Assembly: GCF_013248975.1 (NCBI RefSeq)
Contig: NZ_JABRWH010000001.1
Location: forward strand, 1,550,001 to 1,614,000
DNA length: 64,000 nucleotides
Reading direction: 5' to 3'
Source: Neobacillus endophyticus
GTDB taxonomy: Bacteria; Bacillota; Bacilli; Bacillales; Cytobacillaceae
Below the pieces are notes generated by a model. The model ran no database searches. It saw only the letters and a program-made list of their open reading frames with translations, and was not told the origin of the DNA. Below are positions 51,750 through 60,792 of the stretch, piece after piece. A program made the translations under genes and the position numbers. How positions within the stretch are numbered: the first letter of the stretch is position 1; every line of letters begins with the position of its first letter.

Positions 51750-51975
51750 ACTGAACAGTTTTTGCTCGATAAAATTGAACACATTTTTCCAGTAGAGACG
51801 TGCACTTTATTTGGAGAGGCGGGCATGATAGCCTGCTTTGGCTGAGCCAGATTTCTTGATACATCTGGCTTCATGGCTCATAATCTTGCCCGCAGAGGCT
51901 CCAAGTAAAGTGACAAATTTCCTGCACTAACTTCCAGTAAAGTGTTCACTACTAATTAGCAAAAAGTGTTCAATT
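51750..51975. mobile_element. Palindromic MITE-like element, probably derived from an IS21-type sequence
   Basis: The two ends are inverted repeats: the left end GAACAGTTTTTGCT (51753) corresponds to the right end read inwards GAACACTTTTTGCT (about 51972), and the match continues through TGAACAC-TTT, CACTTTA-TTGGAG, GCGGGCA-GAT and GCCAGAT to the centre near 51860. Almost the whole 226 bp is therefore one long imperfect palindrome with no coding capacity. GAACA(C)TTTTTGC ends recall IS21-family termini (from memory). No clear target duplication was found. Confidence 0.65.
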
Positions 51976-52677
51976 TGGCCAAGCGCTTACAATTATCTAA
52001 ATCTATGAAAGTTATCGCATTATTTATGTTCATTTTGGTATAAAAATTGTGATACCCCCATCAACTCAAAAAAAAACAGAGCGAATTCTTATGCGAATAA
52101 CTCTGCTATTTAAGCTACTTTTATATGTGGTTTTATACCTGCGGGTACTCCAAAAGAGAACAGCTTAATAAAAAGGAAATGATCTCCCATATAAATTCCC
52201 TTCATAAAGAAGTCCCCAAATAAACATTAACGGCTCATTGTCCATTTCTGATTAACTGGGTGTTTCCTTTGTTTTTATATTTTTTTGTTTTTGCATGATG
52301 TATGTCTATAATAAACAGCAAACTTTTCTCCTAGGAACATCCAATATCTTTTTTTACAACTTGAGTGTCTAATATTAGATACCATTAATAGTAACCACTT
52401 AAACCCCTTATGTACCAATGCTTTAAACAGCTAAAAGTTGTATTGAAGGATATATTAATATTACGGCCTCCAATATTTGTAACTATTAACCGTTACCATA
52501 TTAGTAACAAACAAGAGTTACAAATTCAAACAAATAAGCTCAAAAAAATTTCATCAGGAAATCTAAGCATTTACATTGATTCCTTCATATTCCTTAAATA
52601 TTTTGTTGAGCTTTTCTTTTTTTACTGAAGTATTTCAGCAAACTGTACTCCTGTAATCATTTTAACTTTCCATTCCA
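51976..52677. other. Non-coding stretch
   Basis: AT-rich. An imperfect hairpin (CAGAG...CTCTG at about 52077-52110) may be a terminator. A short open frame of 72 codons at 52410 has no ribosome site and is not accepted. Confidence 0.3.
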
Positions 52678-53192
52678 GATTATACTTTTTCCAGTTTTTG
52701 ATCTTTTTGAAGTGTTTGTAATTATAATTGTGGTCTGCCTAAATGTTTTCCCGTTGCCTTTGCTTCCGCTATTCCTTACTTTTGCCGTTGCAGTATCATC
52801 TTTCGTTCCTACTCCACTACGTATGCAAGTAACGAAAGGAATGGATTTTTCATCAACGGTCCAATATCCTCCATTGACTTGAATTTACGGTTATCAAATA
52901 AAGATTGATTTTCTCATTTGACTAAATCAGTACTTATTTCTCGTGTTATATGCTTCCATTCTTTTATAATTTCATCATAAATTCCGGCCTAAACGGTCTA
53001 ATGCATCTAAATAAACTAAATCACCTTCACGGATAACACTTTTCATAGCTTTATATTTTGTCTGTCAAAGTCTTCCCCCCTCTGCTTATCAACAAAAATA
53101 AAACGGTCTTCAATTCCTAACTCTTTCATTTTAGTTAATTGACTATCAATATTTTGATCTTGAGTAGATACGCGAATACGAGATATTTCCAT
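52678..53192 (-). pseudogene. Decayed serine recombinase (resolvase/invertase type)
   Basis: Starting at ATG 53192 the minus strand reads MEISRIRVSTQDQNIDSQL, the resolvase N-terminus with the catalytic Ser in RVST, then ELGIEDRFIFVDK, VIREGDLVYLDALDRLGRN, and after several frame changes fragments of SLLAYVA..ER and AEAKATGKHLGRP with the helix-turn-helix tail. Frameshifts in at least three places make it non-functional. Its presence beside the MITE-like element and a tyrosine recombinase shows repeated insertions here. Confidence 0.8.
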
Positions 53193-53333
53193 TTTTAATC
53201 ATTTCCCTTTATTGGATTCCTTTGTTATTTAAATTATAATCTAATGGTTTGAAAAGGAAGACGAACATTTATAAACGTCTGTATATTATTATTCCTACCT
53301 ATACAAACGGGAAAATAGGGTTAGTTTGTAACG

Positions 53334-53355
53334 TTGTAAAGGTATACCTTTACAA
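53334..53355. repeat. Perfect 22-bp palindrome
   Basis: TTGTAAAGGTATACCTTTACAA is a perfect inverted repeat, preceded by an extra AGTTTGTAAC half-like copy. It lies between the decayed resolvase and the tyrosine recombinase and may be a recombination or operator site. Confidence 0.5.
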
Positions 53356-53855
53356 ACTATTAAAATTAATTTTAATTTATTTCAAAGTAGAGTTAAAATA
53401 AAAAAATATAACTGCTATTATGTGAATATAAACATTCATTTTTTTCTTTTTAATGAGCATAGTTCCATAAGGCTCTATGTGGTGATTATCAATAAACAAT
53501 GACATCTTTCGGATGCAAATAAACAAATAAATGTTGTAACGGTATGTATTAAAAAATTCAAGTCCATGGACTAGAGAGAGTAAAACACATGAATTATGTG
53601 TAAACAATCCTCCTCTGGAACATGGGCTTTTTTATATAGATTAATAAATCAAGATAGAAGGAACGAAAGGTTAATTTTTCTGCGGTAACTTTGAGTTGAT
53701 CAGTAGCAGACGGAATGTAGGCAACCGAATAAGTAAGAGCCAATCGCCAATGAGAATGGCGGTTAAAAAATGTATTCTCAAATTAAAATTAAACCTCCTA
53801 TGAATTGTTCATGCTCAATGGAAGACAGAGCCGAACGACTGCAACCAAGGAAGAT

Positions 53856-54002
53856 ATGGTCAGTATAAACGAGTTTATTTGCTCAATGAGTAGAGGTTCA
53901 ATTACTCGCCTCTTAAAACAAAGAGTGGACTTCAGAATTGAAGGTTTAATATGTAATGTCACACCTTATGAGTATGGGGAGTATTATGCCCTTTTACTAT
54001 GA
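53856..54002 (+). CDS. Small ORF preceding the tyrosine recombinase, 48 aa
   Basis: ATG 53856 has AAGGAAG just upstream. The peptide (MVSINEFICSMSRGSITRLLKQ then DFRIEGLICNVTPYEYGEYYALLL) has normal composition and ends one base before the region containing the recombinase ribosome site. Translational coupling to the recombinase is possible. It resembles no family I know; a chance frame is not excluded. Confidence 0.4.
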   Translation: MVSINEFICSMSRGSITRLLKQRVDFRIEGLICNVTPYEYGEYYALLL

Positions 54003-54017
54003 TTGGAGTATGGAAAA

Positions 54018-55040
54018 ATGGCTAGTATTGTTTATCAGGTAGCACAAGCTTTAACGGAAATTAATTTTATTGGTCAATCGAAAAAAGACGCACGAAAAAA
54101 TAAAAATGCTGGAATCCATTCGATTAAACAAATCAAAGAAACCTTATCAGCAGCACAAAACTTTGGTAAATGGGTTCGGGATCATTTTGGAGTGTTAAGT
54201 ATCTATGAATTAAAAGAAGAACACTACACTGCATATATGGAACATTTAAAGGAACTTGGGCGTTCAATCGGACATCAGCAAAATGTTGAAACTGCTTTAG
54301 GGCATTTACAAAAAGCTATGAATATCCGTAGTAAAAGATTAGGATATGAGGCAGCAATGTTTGTTCCAGACAAGCGAATTACAAACTGGAGAGAATTGAA
54401 AAAAGCAGAAGATAGAAGCTACTCACAACAAGAGTTTGAATCATTGCTACCTTTTTTATCTGCTAATGTTCGGGATGCTGTTTTACTAGAGCGATTTATA
54501 GGTTTGAGGGTTAGAGAAGCTTGTTATGTATTAGTACATCACTTTAAACTACAACCAGACGGAACTTATAAACTCAAAATTTCTAGCGAAGAAGCAGGGG
54601 GAATTACTAAAGGTGGGAGATATAGGATAACACCAGTTCCAACGCACTTCACATATGAAATAAAACGATTATTAAAGGAGAAATCACCTAATGATCGTAT
54701 GATCCCTATTGAACCTTCAACGGTGCGTAAGGGTGTGAATAGGGCTTGTAAAAGAGCAGGAATTGAACAGGAAGGCCGAGGAACACATGGATTCAGGCAT
54801 TTATATTGTCGAGACCGCTTATCCGAGTTATTGGTAGCCGAACATATAGAGATTGAAGGGAAAATGATGCTAGAACGCATTATGTCGAATCGGGATGTAG
54901 GAAGGAAAGCCGACTACGGTATTTTAACAGATCATGATAAAGAGATTTACAGAAAACTAAAGTCAATTATCGATACGATTCATGAAGAAATCGGTCATGG
55001 GGAAGATCGTTGGGATTTAGCAGAACGTTATTTAAGATAA
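54018..55040 (+). CDS. Tyrosine recombinase / integrase
   Basis: 340 residues from ATG 54018 (GGAG about 9 bases upstream; a TTG at 54003 is the only alternative). The N-terminal SAM-like core-binding domain (about 35-115) precedes the catalytic domain: GLRVREA (Arg164), a Lys at the EAGGITKGG hairpin (about 198), HGFRH (His257, Arg260), and the nucleophile Tyr300 in SNRDVGRKADYG. The catalytic set is therefore intact, though spacing is less typical than in XerC/XerD. It is probably the integrase of a mobile element or a plasmid-derived recombinase. A small coiled-coil protein gene follows 22 bases on. Confidence 0.88.
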   Translation: MASIVYQVAQALTEINFIGQSKKDARKNKNAGIHSIKQIKETLSAAQNFGKWVRDHFGVLSIYELKEEHYTAYMEHLKELGRSIGHQQNVETALGHLQKAMNIRSKRLGYEAAMFVPDKRITNWRELKKAEDRSYSQQEFESLLPFLSANVRDAVLLERFIGLRVREACYVLVHHFKLQPDGTYKLKISSEEAGGITKGGRYRITPVPTHFTYEIKRLLKEKSPNDRMIPIEPSTVRKGVNRACKRAGIEQEGRGTHGFRHLYCRDRLSELLVAEHIEIEGKMMLERIMSNRDVGRKADYGILTDHDKEIYRKLKSIIDTIHEEIGHGEDRWDLAERYLR

Positions 55041-55062
55041 TCAATGAAATGGAGAGTTAAGA

Positions 55063-55413
55063 ATGGAAAAAGACCAACTAGAAAAGGAAAATATCCAATT
55101 AAAGAATCACATTCGCAATTTACAAGAAGCTATTGGCAGATGGAAACGAATGGCTCAGGATAAAGCACCACGACATGAATACTTGAGGGAACGACATGAT
55201 CACGATTTTCATTTTATAGATGTGATTGTTTCAGATATACCGGAAGATACACCGCTTCATGAAGCACAAAAGCATATGTTAGAAACCATAATACCTAAAT
55301 ATCATCCTTACATTTATCACGCTTGTTACCGCTCTAAAAAATATGGTTGGGTTTGCACACTATCTAAATACGATGACGAAGTAGATATGACTTATCTTCC
55401 TCCGGTTACCTAA
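55063..55413 (+). CDS. Small coiled-coil protein co-transcribed with the recombinase, 116 aa
   Basis: The first 33 residues form a coiled coil (EKDQLEKENIQLKNHIRNLQEAIGRW). The rest is a compact domain with many His and Tyr (HEYLRERHDHDFHFIDVIVSDIPEDTPLHEAQKHML, then KYHPYIYHACYRSKKYGWVCTLSKYDDEV). No family recognised. The gene starts 22 bases after the recombinase stop behind GGAGAG and is likely an accessory or regulatory partner of it. Confidence 0.65.
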   Translation: MEKDQLEKENIQLKNHIRNLQEAIGRWKRMAQDKAPRHEYLRERHDHDFHFIDVIVSDIPEDTPLHEAQKHMLETIIPKYHPYIYHACYRSKKYGWVCTLSKYDDEVDMTYLPPVT

Positions 55414-55801
55414 TAGCTCTTACAAACGCTAATTAAAATTATCAAACGTGGTAAGCCTCTATTGCACTTTCCACTCATCAATGGAACTAATAGGAATAGT
55501 ATTTACGTTAATAAAAACTCTATTGCATAAAGAGTTCTGAACAAGATAAAAAATGTCGAAAAATATTACTAATGATTTTCTAAAGCAATTTATAAAAAAC
55601 GTCAATAGTGCTGGAACACCACTGACACTAACACAATGAAATGCCGTCAAGGTAATAGACTCAGGTACTACACGAAAATAGACCTCCCCTAGTTGATGTT
55701 AGGATCAACGGGTGATCAATTTTTTTGTCCTTTCAAAGATTTTCAAAGTCAAGCGGAATTATTCAGGTTGTTTATTTATACCTTCTAAAGTAATCAAATA
55801 G
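55414..55801. other. Non-coding stretch after the recombinase operon
   Basis: No gene or clear repeat could be supported. Confidence 0.35.
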
Positions 55802-55847
55802 GGTGTTTCAAGAATATCTCATCGTTGAGCTATATTCTTAAAACACC
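55802..55847. terminator. Bidirectional-type terminator
   Basis: GGTGTTTCAAGAATAT (55802-55817) pairs with ATATTCTTAAAACACC (55832-55847) with one mismatch, followed by a T tract at about 55854. It lies between the recombinase unit and the minus-strand small gene. Confidence 0.75.
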
Positions 55848-55948
55848 TCCAGATTTTTTTATTGTTTTTCCTTGGGTAACCTAATAAAAAGTATCACCCA
55901 TCTAAAAAAACGAACTGTAACGATCCTCTTATTAGACATTTTTATATT

Positions 55949-56134
55949 TCATTCTTCTGCGTCCCAAGGTAAACCTCTATATTCTGCCTTCCTCTTGTAT
56001 ACTATTGTTCCTACTTTTTCCTCTCCATTTATAGGTGCTATAGCCTTTATACCCACAATAGGTTCACCAATTTTGAACAATTGCTCAGGAGGCAATTTTC
56101 TTTTAAATACACTAGTTTGAATTATTCTGCACAA
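55949..56134 (-). CDS. Small uncharacterised protein, 61 aa
   Basis: TTG start at 56134 with a perfect GGAGG exactly 8 bases upstream. The protein (VFKRKLPPEQLFKIGEPIVGIKAIAPINGEEKVGTIVYKRKAEYRGLPWDAEE) looks like a small beta-strand domain, with no membrane helix or cysteine pair. Strong ribosome site and natural composition favour a real gene over a shadow. Family unknown. Confidence 0.5.
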   Translation of the reverse strand: MCRIIQTSVFKRKLPPEQLFKIGEPIVGIKAIAPINGEEKVGTIVYKRKAEYRGLPWDAEE

Positions 56135-56602
56135 AAGGAAAACCTCCAGTCAATTTATAGCTATAAAAAAGGACATTTATTAAATTTTTACTGAATAAAA
56201 TAATCCTCACATGTATTTTCGCCCAATTAGTACAATATACAGTTTTTTAATGACTGTTTTCGCATTGTTTGTCGCTTTTCTCTTAAAAAACATTTAAGGG
56301 CCTTGATCAGTACTATATGCCTGTATCCGTTACATTTAAAAGCTATTGTGAATTTTCCGAAAATCTCTTTTCTAAATTTCATCTTTACATGGTTTAAGTA
56401 CACAATATTTCTAATTGTTATGGTGGTTAAAAAGGGTGCATCAAAAGATGTCTAATTTATTAAATTATTTAATTAAAGGGTGCAAAAGCTAAAGAACAGC
56501 TGCAATTATTACCTTTTTTGTAGTAACTAGGCGGGATAGTATAAGATATTCTATACTTTATTTGAAATAAACGGTAGTGTTTATTAAGGTGCATCAATAC
56601 TT

Positions 56603-56911
56603 TTATTGTTGCCCTTGTAACTCCCAAGGAAATTTACCAGTTTTTTTATCCACTATTCTCATCACTTCATTAATCTCTTGCTTTGTTACATTTGCTATAT
56701 CAATTATTTCTTCATCACTTCTTTTCTTAACATACTTCATGTGACGAATAATTCGATACCGTTCCTGAATGGTGCCTTTATATAATGCATTCTTGTGTGT
56801 ATTTTCTAAGAATGGTTGTCACCGCTTTCTACAAGTCAGCTCTCCATCTTTTTTCAGTCCCATTGTGAATGTAAGTGAAATGACTAGAGAGAAAAACAAT
56901 ATTCTTTTCAT
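56603..56911 (-). pseudogene. Secreted small protein gene with an internal TGA
   Basis: A 103-codon frame begins at ATG 56911 with a signal-peptide-like start (MKRILFFSLVISLTF) and ends QLQGQQ-like at TAA 56603, but codon 31 is TGA. Downstream of that stop it continues with THKNALYKGTIQERYRIIRHMKYVKKRSDEEIIDIANVTKQEINEVM, a helical DNA-binding-like stretch. Either one gene broken by a nonsense change or two separate remnants; no ribosome site is strong. Confidence 0.4.
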
Positions 56912-57221
56912 TTGGAAATCACTTCACATTTATGGTAATCAGAAGATATGTAATAATGAATGCTATCCGTTATAATATTTGATGAGCCAAAAAGCTGAAT
57001 TTTTGAAATTAGACACCCCTATTTTTTGCTTCTTCTATTGTCATTTAATTTAATTCTAATTAGGACAGATATAATAAATTAAGTTTTGGTATATCTAAAC
57101 AAAAAATAAGAGTGCGATAATTGCTATTTTCGCACTCTTATTTAGAAACATTTTTACTCTCAAAGATTAAACAAAAAGCAGTATCAAATGTTGCTGTTGT
57201 TCAATTCAATAGAGGCTTCTT
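56912..57221. other. Non-coding stretch
   Basis: Nothing beyond the terminator at 57105-57142. Confidence 0.35.
57105..57142 (-). terminator. Terminator of the phospholipase/TM module
   Basis: AATAAGAGTGCGA (57105-57117) pairs perfectly with TCGCACTCTTATT (57130-57142), about 80 bases beyond the minus-strand stop at 57222. Confidence 0.8.
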
Positions 57222-57770
57222 TTATATGCCCAAGATTTTAAGACTTTTTTTTTGTATATAAACCAAGATTTCCTTAGACCACAATTCTTGTTCCAAATAG
57301 TTTATCTTTTCATTAGGTAAATTAATATCTGCAGGAACATCGATGGTCACATTTCCACGAATTCTACGACCTTCAAAATAGATATTCATTTTATAGTTTA
57401 TATTTTTACGGTGTGAGTTTAATTCATCTATCCAAGCCAGAATGACACCTTCGATATCTTTTTTAAATCCTTTAAGTTGTCTTTCTTTTTGATTTATCTT
57501 TATAAACCGCATTAGAAAATAGCTAATTAAAGAAATTATAAAGATAATCTGAAGAAATTTAGAAATTGGGTCTCGATAACCAAGAATAAATGATAATACA
57601 CTGTAAGACAACATGTAACAAGGGACTATAAACTTTAAAATAAAATTTTTATTGATTACAGGTGTGTCGTCCTTTAAAAAGATTAGCATTTTGTTTAAGA
57701 CTTTATTTACTACAAATCCAACAAAAAAGGAAAAAATGACACATACAATATTTAATAATAAAATCATCAT
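57222..57770 (-). CDS. Four-helix membrane protein partnered with the LCAT phospholipase, 182 aa
   Basis: About four hydrophobic helices in the first 90 residues (LNIVCVIFSFFVGFVV, FILKFIVPCYMLSYSVLSFIL, FLQIIFIISLISYFLMRF) are followed by a cytoplasmic part of about 90 residues: a charged helix (KINQKERQLKGFKKDIEGVILAWIDELNSHR), a strand stretch (YFEGRRIRGNVTIDVP) and a C-terminal helix. It lies 30 bases after the phospholipase gene on the same strand and ends at a terminator. Family not recognised; the pairing suggests the membrane protein controls or positions the hydrolase. Confidence 0.7.
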   Translation of the reverse strand: MMILLLNIVCVIFSFFVGFVVNKVLNKMLIFLKDDTPVINKNFILKFIVPCYMLSYSVLSFILGYRDPISKFLQIIFIISLISYFLMRFIKINQKERQLKGFKKDIEGVILAWIDELNSHRKNINYKMNIYFEGRRIRGNVTIDVPADINLPNEKINYLEQELWSKEILVYIQKKSLKILGI

Positions 57771-57800
57771 ATGCCCATCATTCCTCCTTTGCCATATTAT

Positions 57801-60329
57801 TTATAGGACTTTAAATTTAGCTTCCCTGTAAACCTTATTATTTATTATGATATGTATTGACCCTTCGTCCATATGCCTTGGAATTAAAGGAACACCAAAC
57901 ATACCTTCATACTCTAAATTGTCTTCTAAATAAGTTAAAGGGATAATCCGCTGGCTTTTATCTTTATAGATAATCTTTGCTTGAACGTCATCATTTTTTA
58001 TAAACCCTTTACTGGAGACCAACTTAAATGAAAAAGGCTTTAAGTTTTTGTCTGTTGAATAAAGTATTTCCTCCGTATGGTTAGTCCATAAAACGTCAAA
58101 TTCCTGATTATACAGGATAGTATATGATACCCCATCAGTTGATGCAACGTGGATACTACTAGTTTTCTTAGGAATCTCATTAGTATAATTTTTTATAAAT
58201 CGATTATTTTTTGTGAGCTTTTGTATTTTCTCTTCAGGCATAGAAAGTCCAGTGAGCAACTCTCTATATGTTTTGTACTTATTTGTGAATATATTCTCTT
58301 TTACATCCCTAAATGGAACCCTAAATGATTTAACTGGCCTTTCCTCATTACCAACTAAATCTTCGGAATAAAACTCTAAAACTGCTCCATTGTAATCAAT
58401 ATCAATACCAGTTTTATTGTATTCCAACCAAGTATCTTGACTAGAAAATTTGTAAAACGTCTTCTTTATTGCCCCTGAATCATCGGTAGCATTAAGAAAA
58501 ACTTGAAGTTGGTCTGGAAACAATACTGCTTCCACAGTTGTCACAGGTGGCTCATTGTCATAGATGAATGTTAACTTATATGGTTCTTCATCTATTTTTC
58601 CATATTTTGAAACACTATAGATAATTACCTCGTTAAGTCCCGGCTTCGGTATATAAACATATTCTAATGAATCAAGGGAGAATTTACTTCCGTTAGCAAT
58701 CACCCGTACTTCCAGAAACTCATGTTTCTTAATATTACTAAAAGATATATTAAACTTAATGGGCGATTGGATAATTATTTTATCATTTACTTCAACAACA
58801 TTACCATTTAGTAATTCATAATCAACATGTGTTATTGGTTTAATATTAATTCGATCTTTCTCTACACTTATGTCCCTTGGGGAAATAATGTCCCCTTCTG
58901 TGGGTTCAAGGGTAATTTCTCCAGAAGTATCTATATGTAAGGTAGAAGCTGATCCTTCCTTAACATTTAAAGCAGGAAAAACTGAAATATCCTTTACTTC
59001 ACCTTCCTTATATCTTTGAACTTCAATATTAGCTAAGCCTTCACCTTTTCCCTCAATTACAAAATCCAAATTACTTTGTTCCTGAGAAAAAATATAAGTA
59101 CTTTCCCCCAGTACTTTCACTTCTTCAAGGAGAAATTGATTTTCAGTAGTATCCTCAATACTAAAAAACCACTCAATTTGCTCTCGTAATTGTTCAAGGT
59201 CAGATGCTTCGCCACCAATAAACATATCATCTTTATAAATTGATACTTCAACTGGACAAGCAACCTTAATTACTGAACCATTAAAATCTTCTGTTTCAGA
59301 GTCACCAAATGACCCTAGTTCATCGATAAACTCTTCATTAGTAATTAAAGCGTGAACATATGATAAAACCTCTTCCTTTCTTACAATTCCTTTATGAGTC
59401 GCTTCTATGTACTTACATTCTGTATCGCTATCGTAAGGCTTTGCATATGTTACTGGAACTGTCATATCTCCTCCAGTCATTTTTAATATTTCTTTCTCTA
59501 AAACTTTTCCATCCTTATCTTTAACAGGCATTATTATATTTTTAGTTGTAGGCTTTTTTATTCCAATTATAGCGAAAGTTTTAATATCACTTGGCCACTT
59601 TTTTTCTAAGTCTTTATGTATTCCTTTAACGTCTACCTTTTTATAAATTTGTAATTGTTCTTCGGTTAATAGTGTTCTAAAAGTTTCATCTGGTTTTAAA
59701 ATTACTTTTTGATTTGGATCGAAGGCAAGTTCGGATTGCTGAATGTGCGAAATATGCGGTAACAAATGATATATTGATGGGACTTTTGTCACCACTTCTT
59801 TAAATGTCTTCGCAGAAGTCAATGGTAGCATTGCAAAAGGAAATGGTTCACCATAATACAGCTTCCACAAAGCATCAGGAGCTCCACGCCAAGGAGTTGC
59901 AATAGTAATAACTTTTTTTATTCGAGTTACTACTGAGTTTTTTCCTGTTCTTTCACACCAGTGTACAAACATTCTTGTTAACAATCCGCCCATACTGTGT
60001 GCAACAAAATGTATTTCTTCATTTTGATCATATTTTTCTATATTTTTTAATAATCTTTCAAAAATTTCTTCGTTATCAATACCGTGTCTCCAGTCGTAAG
60101 GGAAATTAATAAACTTTTCCCCAAACTTATTTTGGAAATATTCAACAAGTTCTTTATAAACTATTTTAAGTCTAAACGCCTTTAAAAGTGGTTGAGACTC
60201 TAAGATTTCGGGCGTATTATCTATACTTAATTCCCTAAAATCCCGATCCATCAGTACTGGCCATTTCTTTGTATCATTCTTTAATAACTTTGACCCCATA
60301 ATTCCCGGTACGAAAATCACTAATGCCAC
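57801..60329 (-). CDS. LCAT/PGAP1-type phospholipase (alpha/beta hydrolase) with C-terminal Ig-like domains
   Basis: 842 residues, no signal peptide or membrane helix. The N-terminal hydrolase is complete: oxyanion loop VPGIMGSKLL (7-16), FPYDWR (76-81), nucleophile elbow HSMGG (Ser112), ATPWRGAPD (144-152), catalytic Asp288 in GGDMTVP and His312 in THKGI. This is the pattern of the lecithin:cholesterol acyltransferase-like lipases. Residues about 340-840 are beta-rich, with a DNEPPVTTVEA...NATDDSG stretch (about 595-625) like Big/CHB_HEX-type domains. GTG start with AAGGA 8 bases upstream. Paired with a four-TM protein, it may degrade membrane lipids from inside, as in toxin or abortive-infection systems (inference). 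Confidence 0.85.
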   Translation of the reverse strand: MALVIFVPGIMGSKLLKNDTKKWPVLMDRDFRELSIDNTPEILESQPLLKAFRLKIVYKELVEYFQNKFGEKFINFPYDWRHGIDNEEIFERLLKNIEKYDQNEEIHFVAHSMGGLLTRMFVHWCERTGKNSVVTRIKKVITIATPWRGAPDALWKLYYGEPFPFAMLPLTSAKTFKEVVTKVPSIYHLLPHISHIQQSELAFDPNQKVILKPDETFRTLLTEEQLQIYKKVDVKGIHKDLEKKWPSDIKTFAIIGIKKPTTKNIIMPVKDKDGKVLEKEILKMTGGDMTVPVTYAKPYDSDTECKYIEATHKGIVRKEEVLSYVHALITNEEFIDELGSFGDSETEDFNGSVIKVACPVEVSIYKDDMFIGGEASDLEQLREQIEWFFSIEDTTENQFLLEEVKVLGESTYIFSQEQSNLDFVIEGKGEGLANIEVQRYKEGEVKDISVFPALNVKEGSASTLHIDTSGEITLEPTEGDIISPRDISVEKDRINIKPITHVDYELLNGNVVEVNDKIIIQSPIKFNISFSNIKKHEFLEVRVIANGSKFSLDSLEYVYIPKPGLNEVIIYSVSKYGKIDEEPYKLTFIYDNEPPVTTVEAVLFPDQLQVFLNATDDSGAIKKTFYKFSSQDTWLEYNKTGIDIDYNGAVLEFYSEDLVGNEERPVKSFRVPFRDVKENIFTNKYKTYRELLTGLSMPEEKIQKLTKNNRFIKNYTNEIPKKTSSIHVASTDGVSYTILYNQEFDVLWTNHTEEILYSTDKNLKPFSFKLVSSKGFIKNDDVQAKIIYKDKSQRIIPLTYLEDNLEYEGMFGVPLIPRHMDEGSIHIIINNKVYREAKFKVL

Positions 60330-60792
60330 GCTGTATTCCTTCCTCTCAAAAGCCTAATAGCTATTCCTATTACCAAAATCATACATCAGTTGGGTCTAGA
60401 TTTCTATGAATTTTCCAACTAGTTTTGACAATTGTTTGATTCACTTAAAGAAATAATAAGTTATTCATCCTTTTTCTTATTTATATTAGGGAAAATAAGA
60501 AGGATTTCTACGTACAGATATTAAAGTAAATTTATAGATTCTTAATATTCTAAAAAAAGAGAGTTCAATAATGGTAATTTCCTCTCTATCAAAAGACAAA
60601 CAAGGACTCCTTTTAATCTCTAATTTTTGTATATAGGATAATTTTAATAATTTTGACATTTACCTACAATTTTTCAGAAATAAGGAATTTAAAATCTACG
60701 TTAGAAGCATAGGGCTTTTTTATTTGCTTCTATTTTCCGTTTCTCTTTTCTTATAATGCAAAATAACCTTTTTATATTTACATTATTAACCA
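60330..60792. other. Non-coding AT-rich spacer
   Basis: Separates the phospholipase module from the nuclease gene; it should hold the phospholipase promoter (minus strand). No feature is distinct. Confidence 0.35.
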
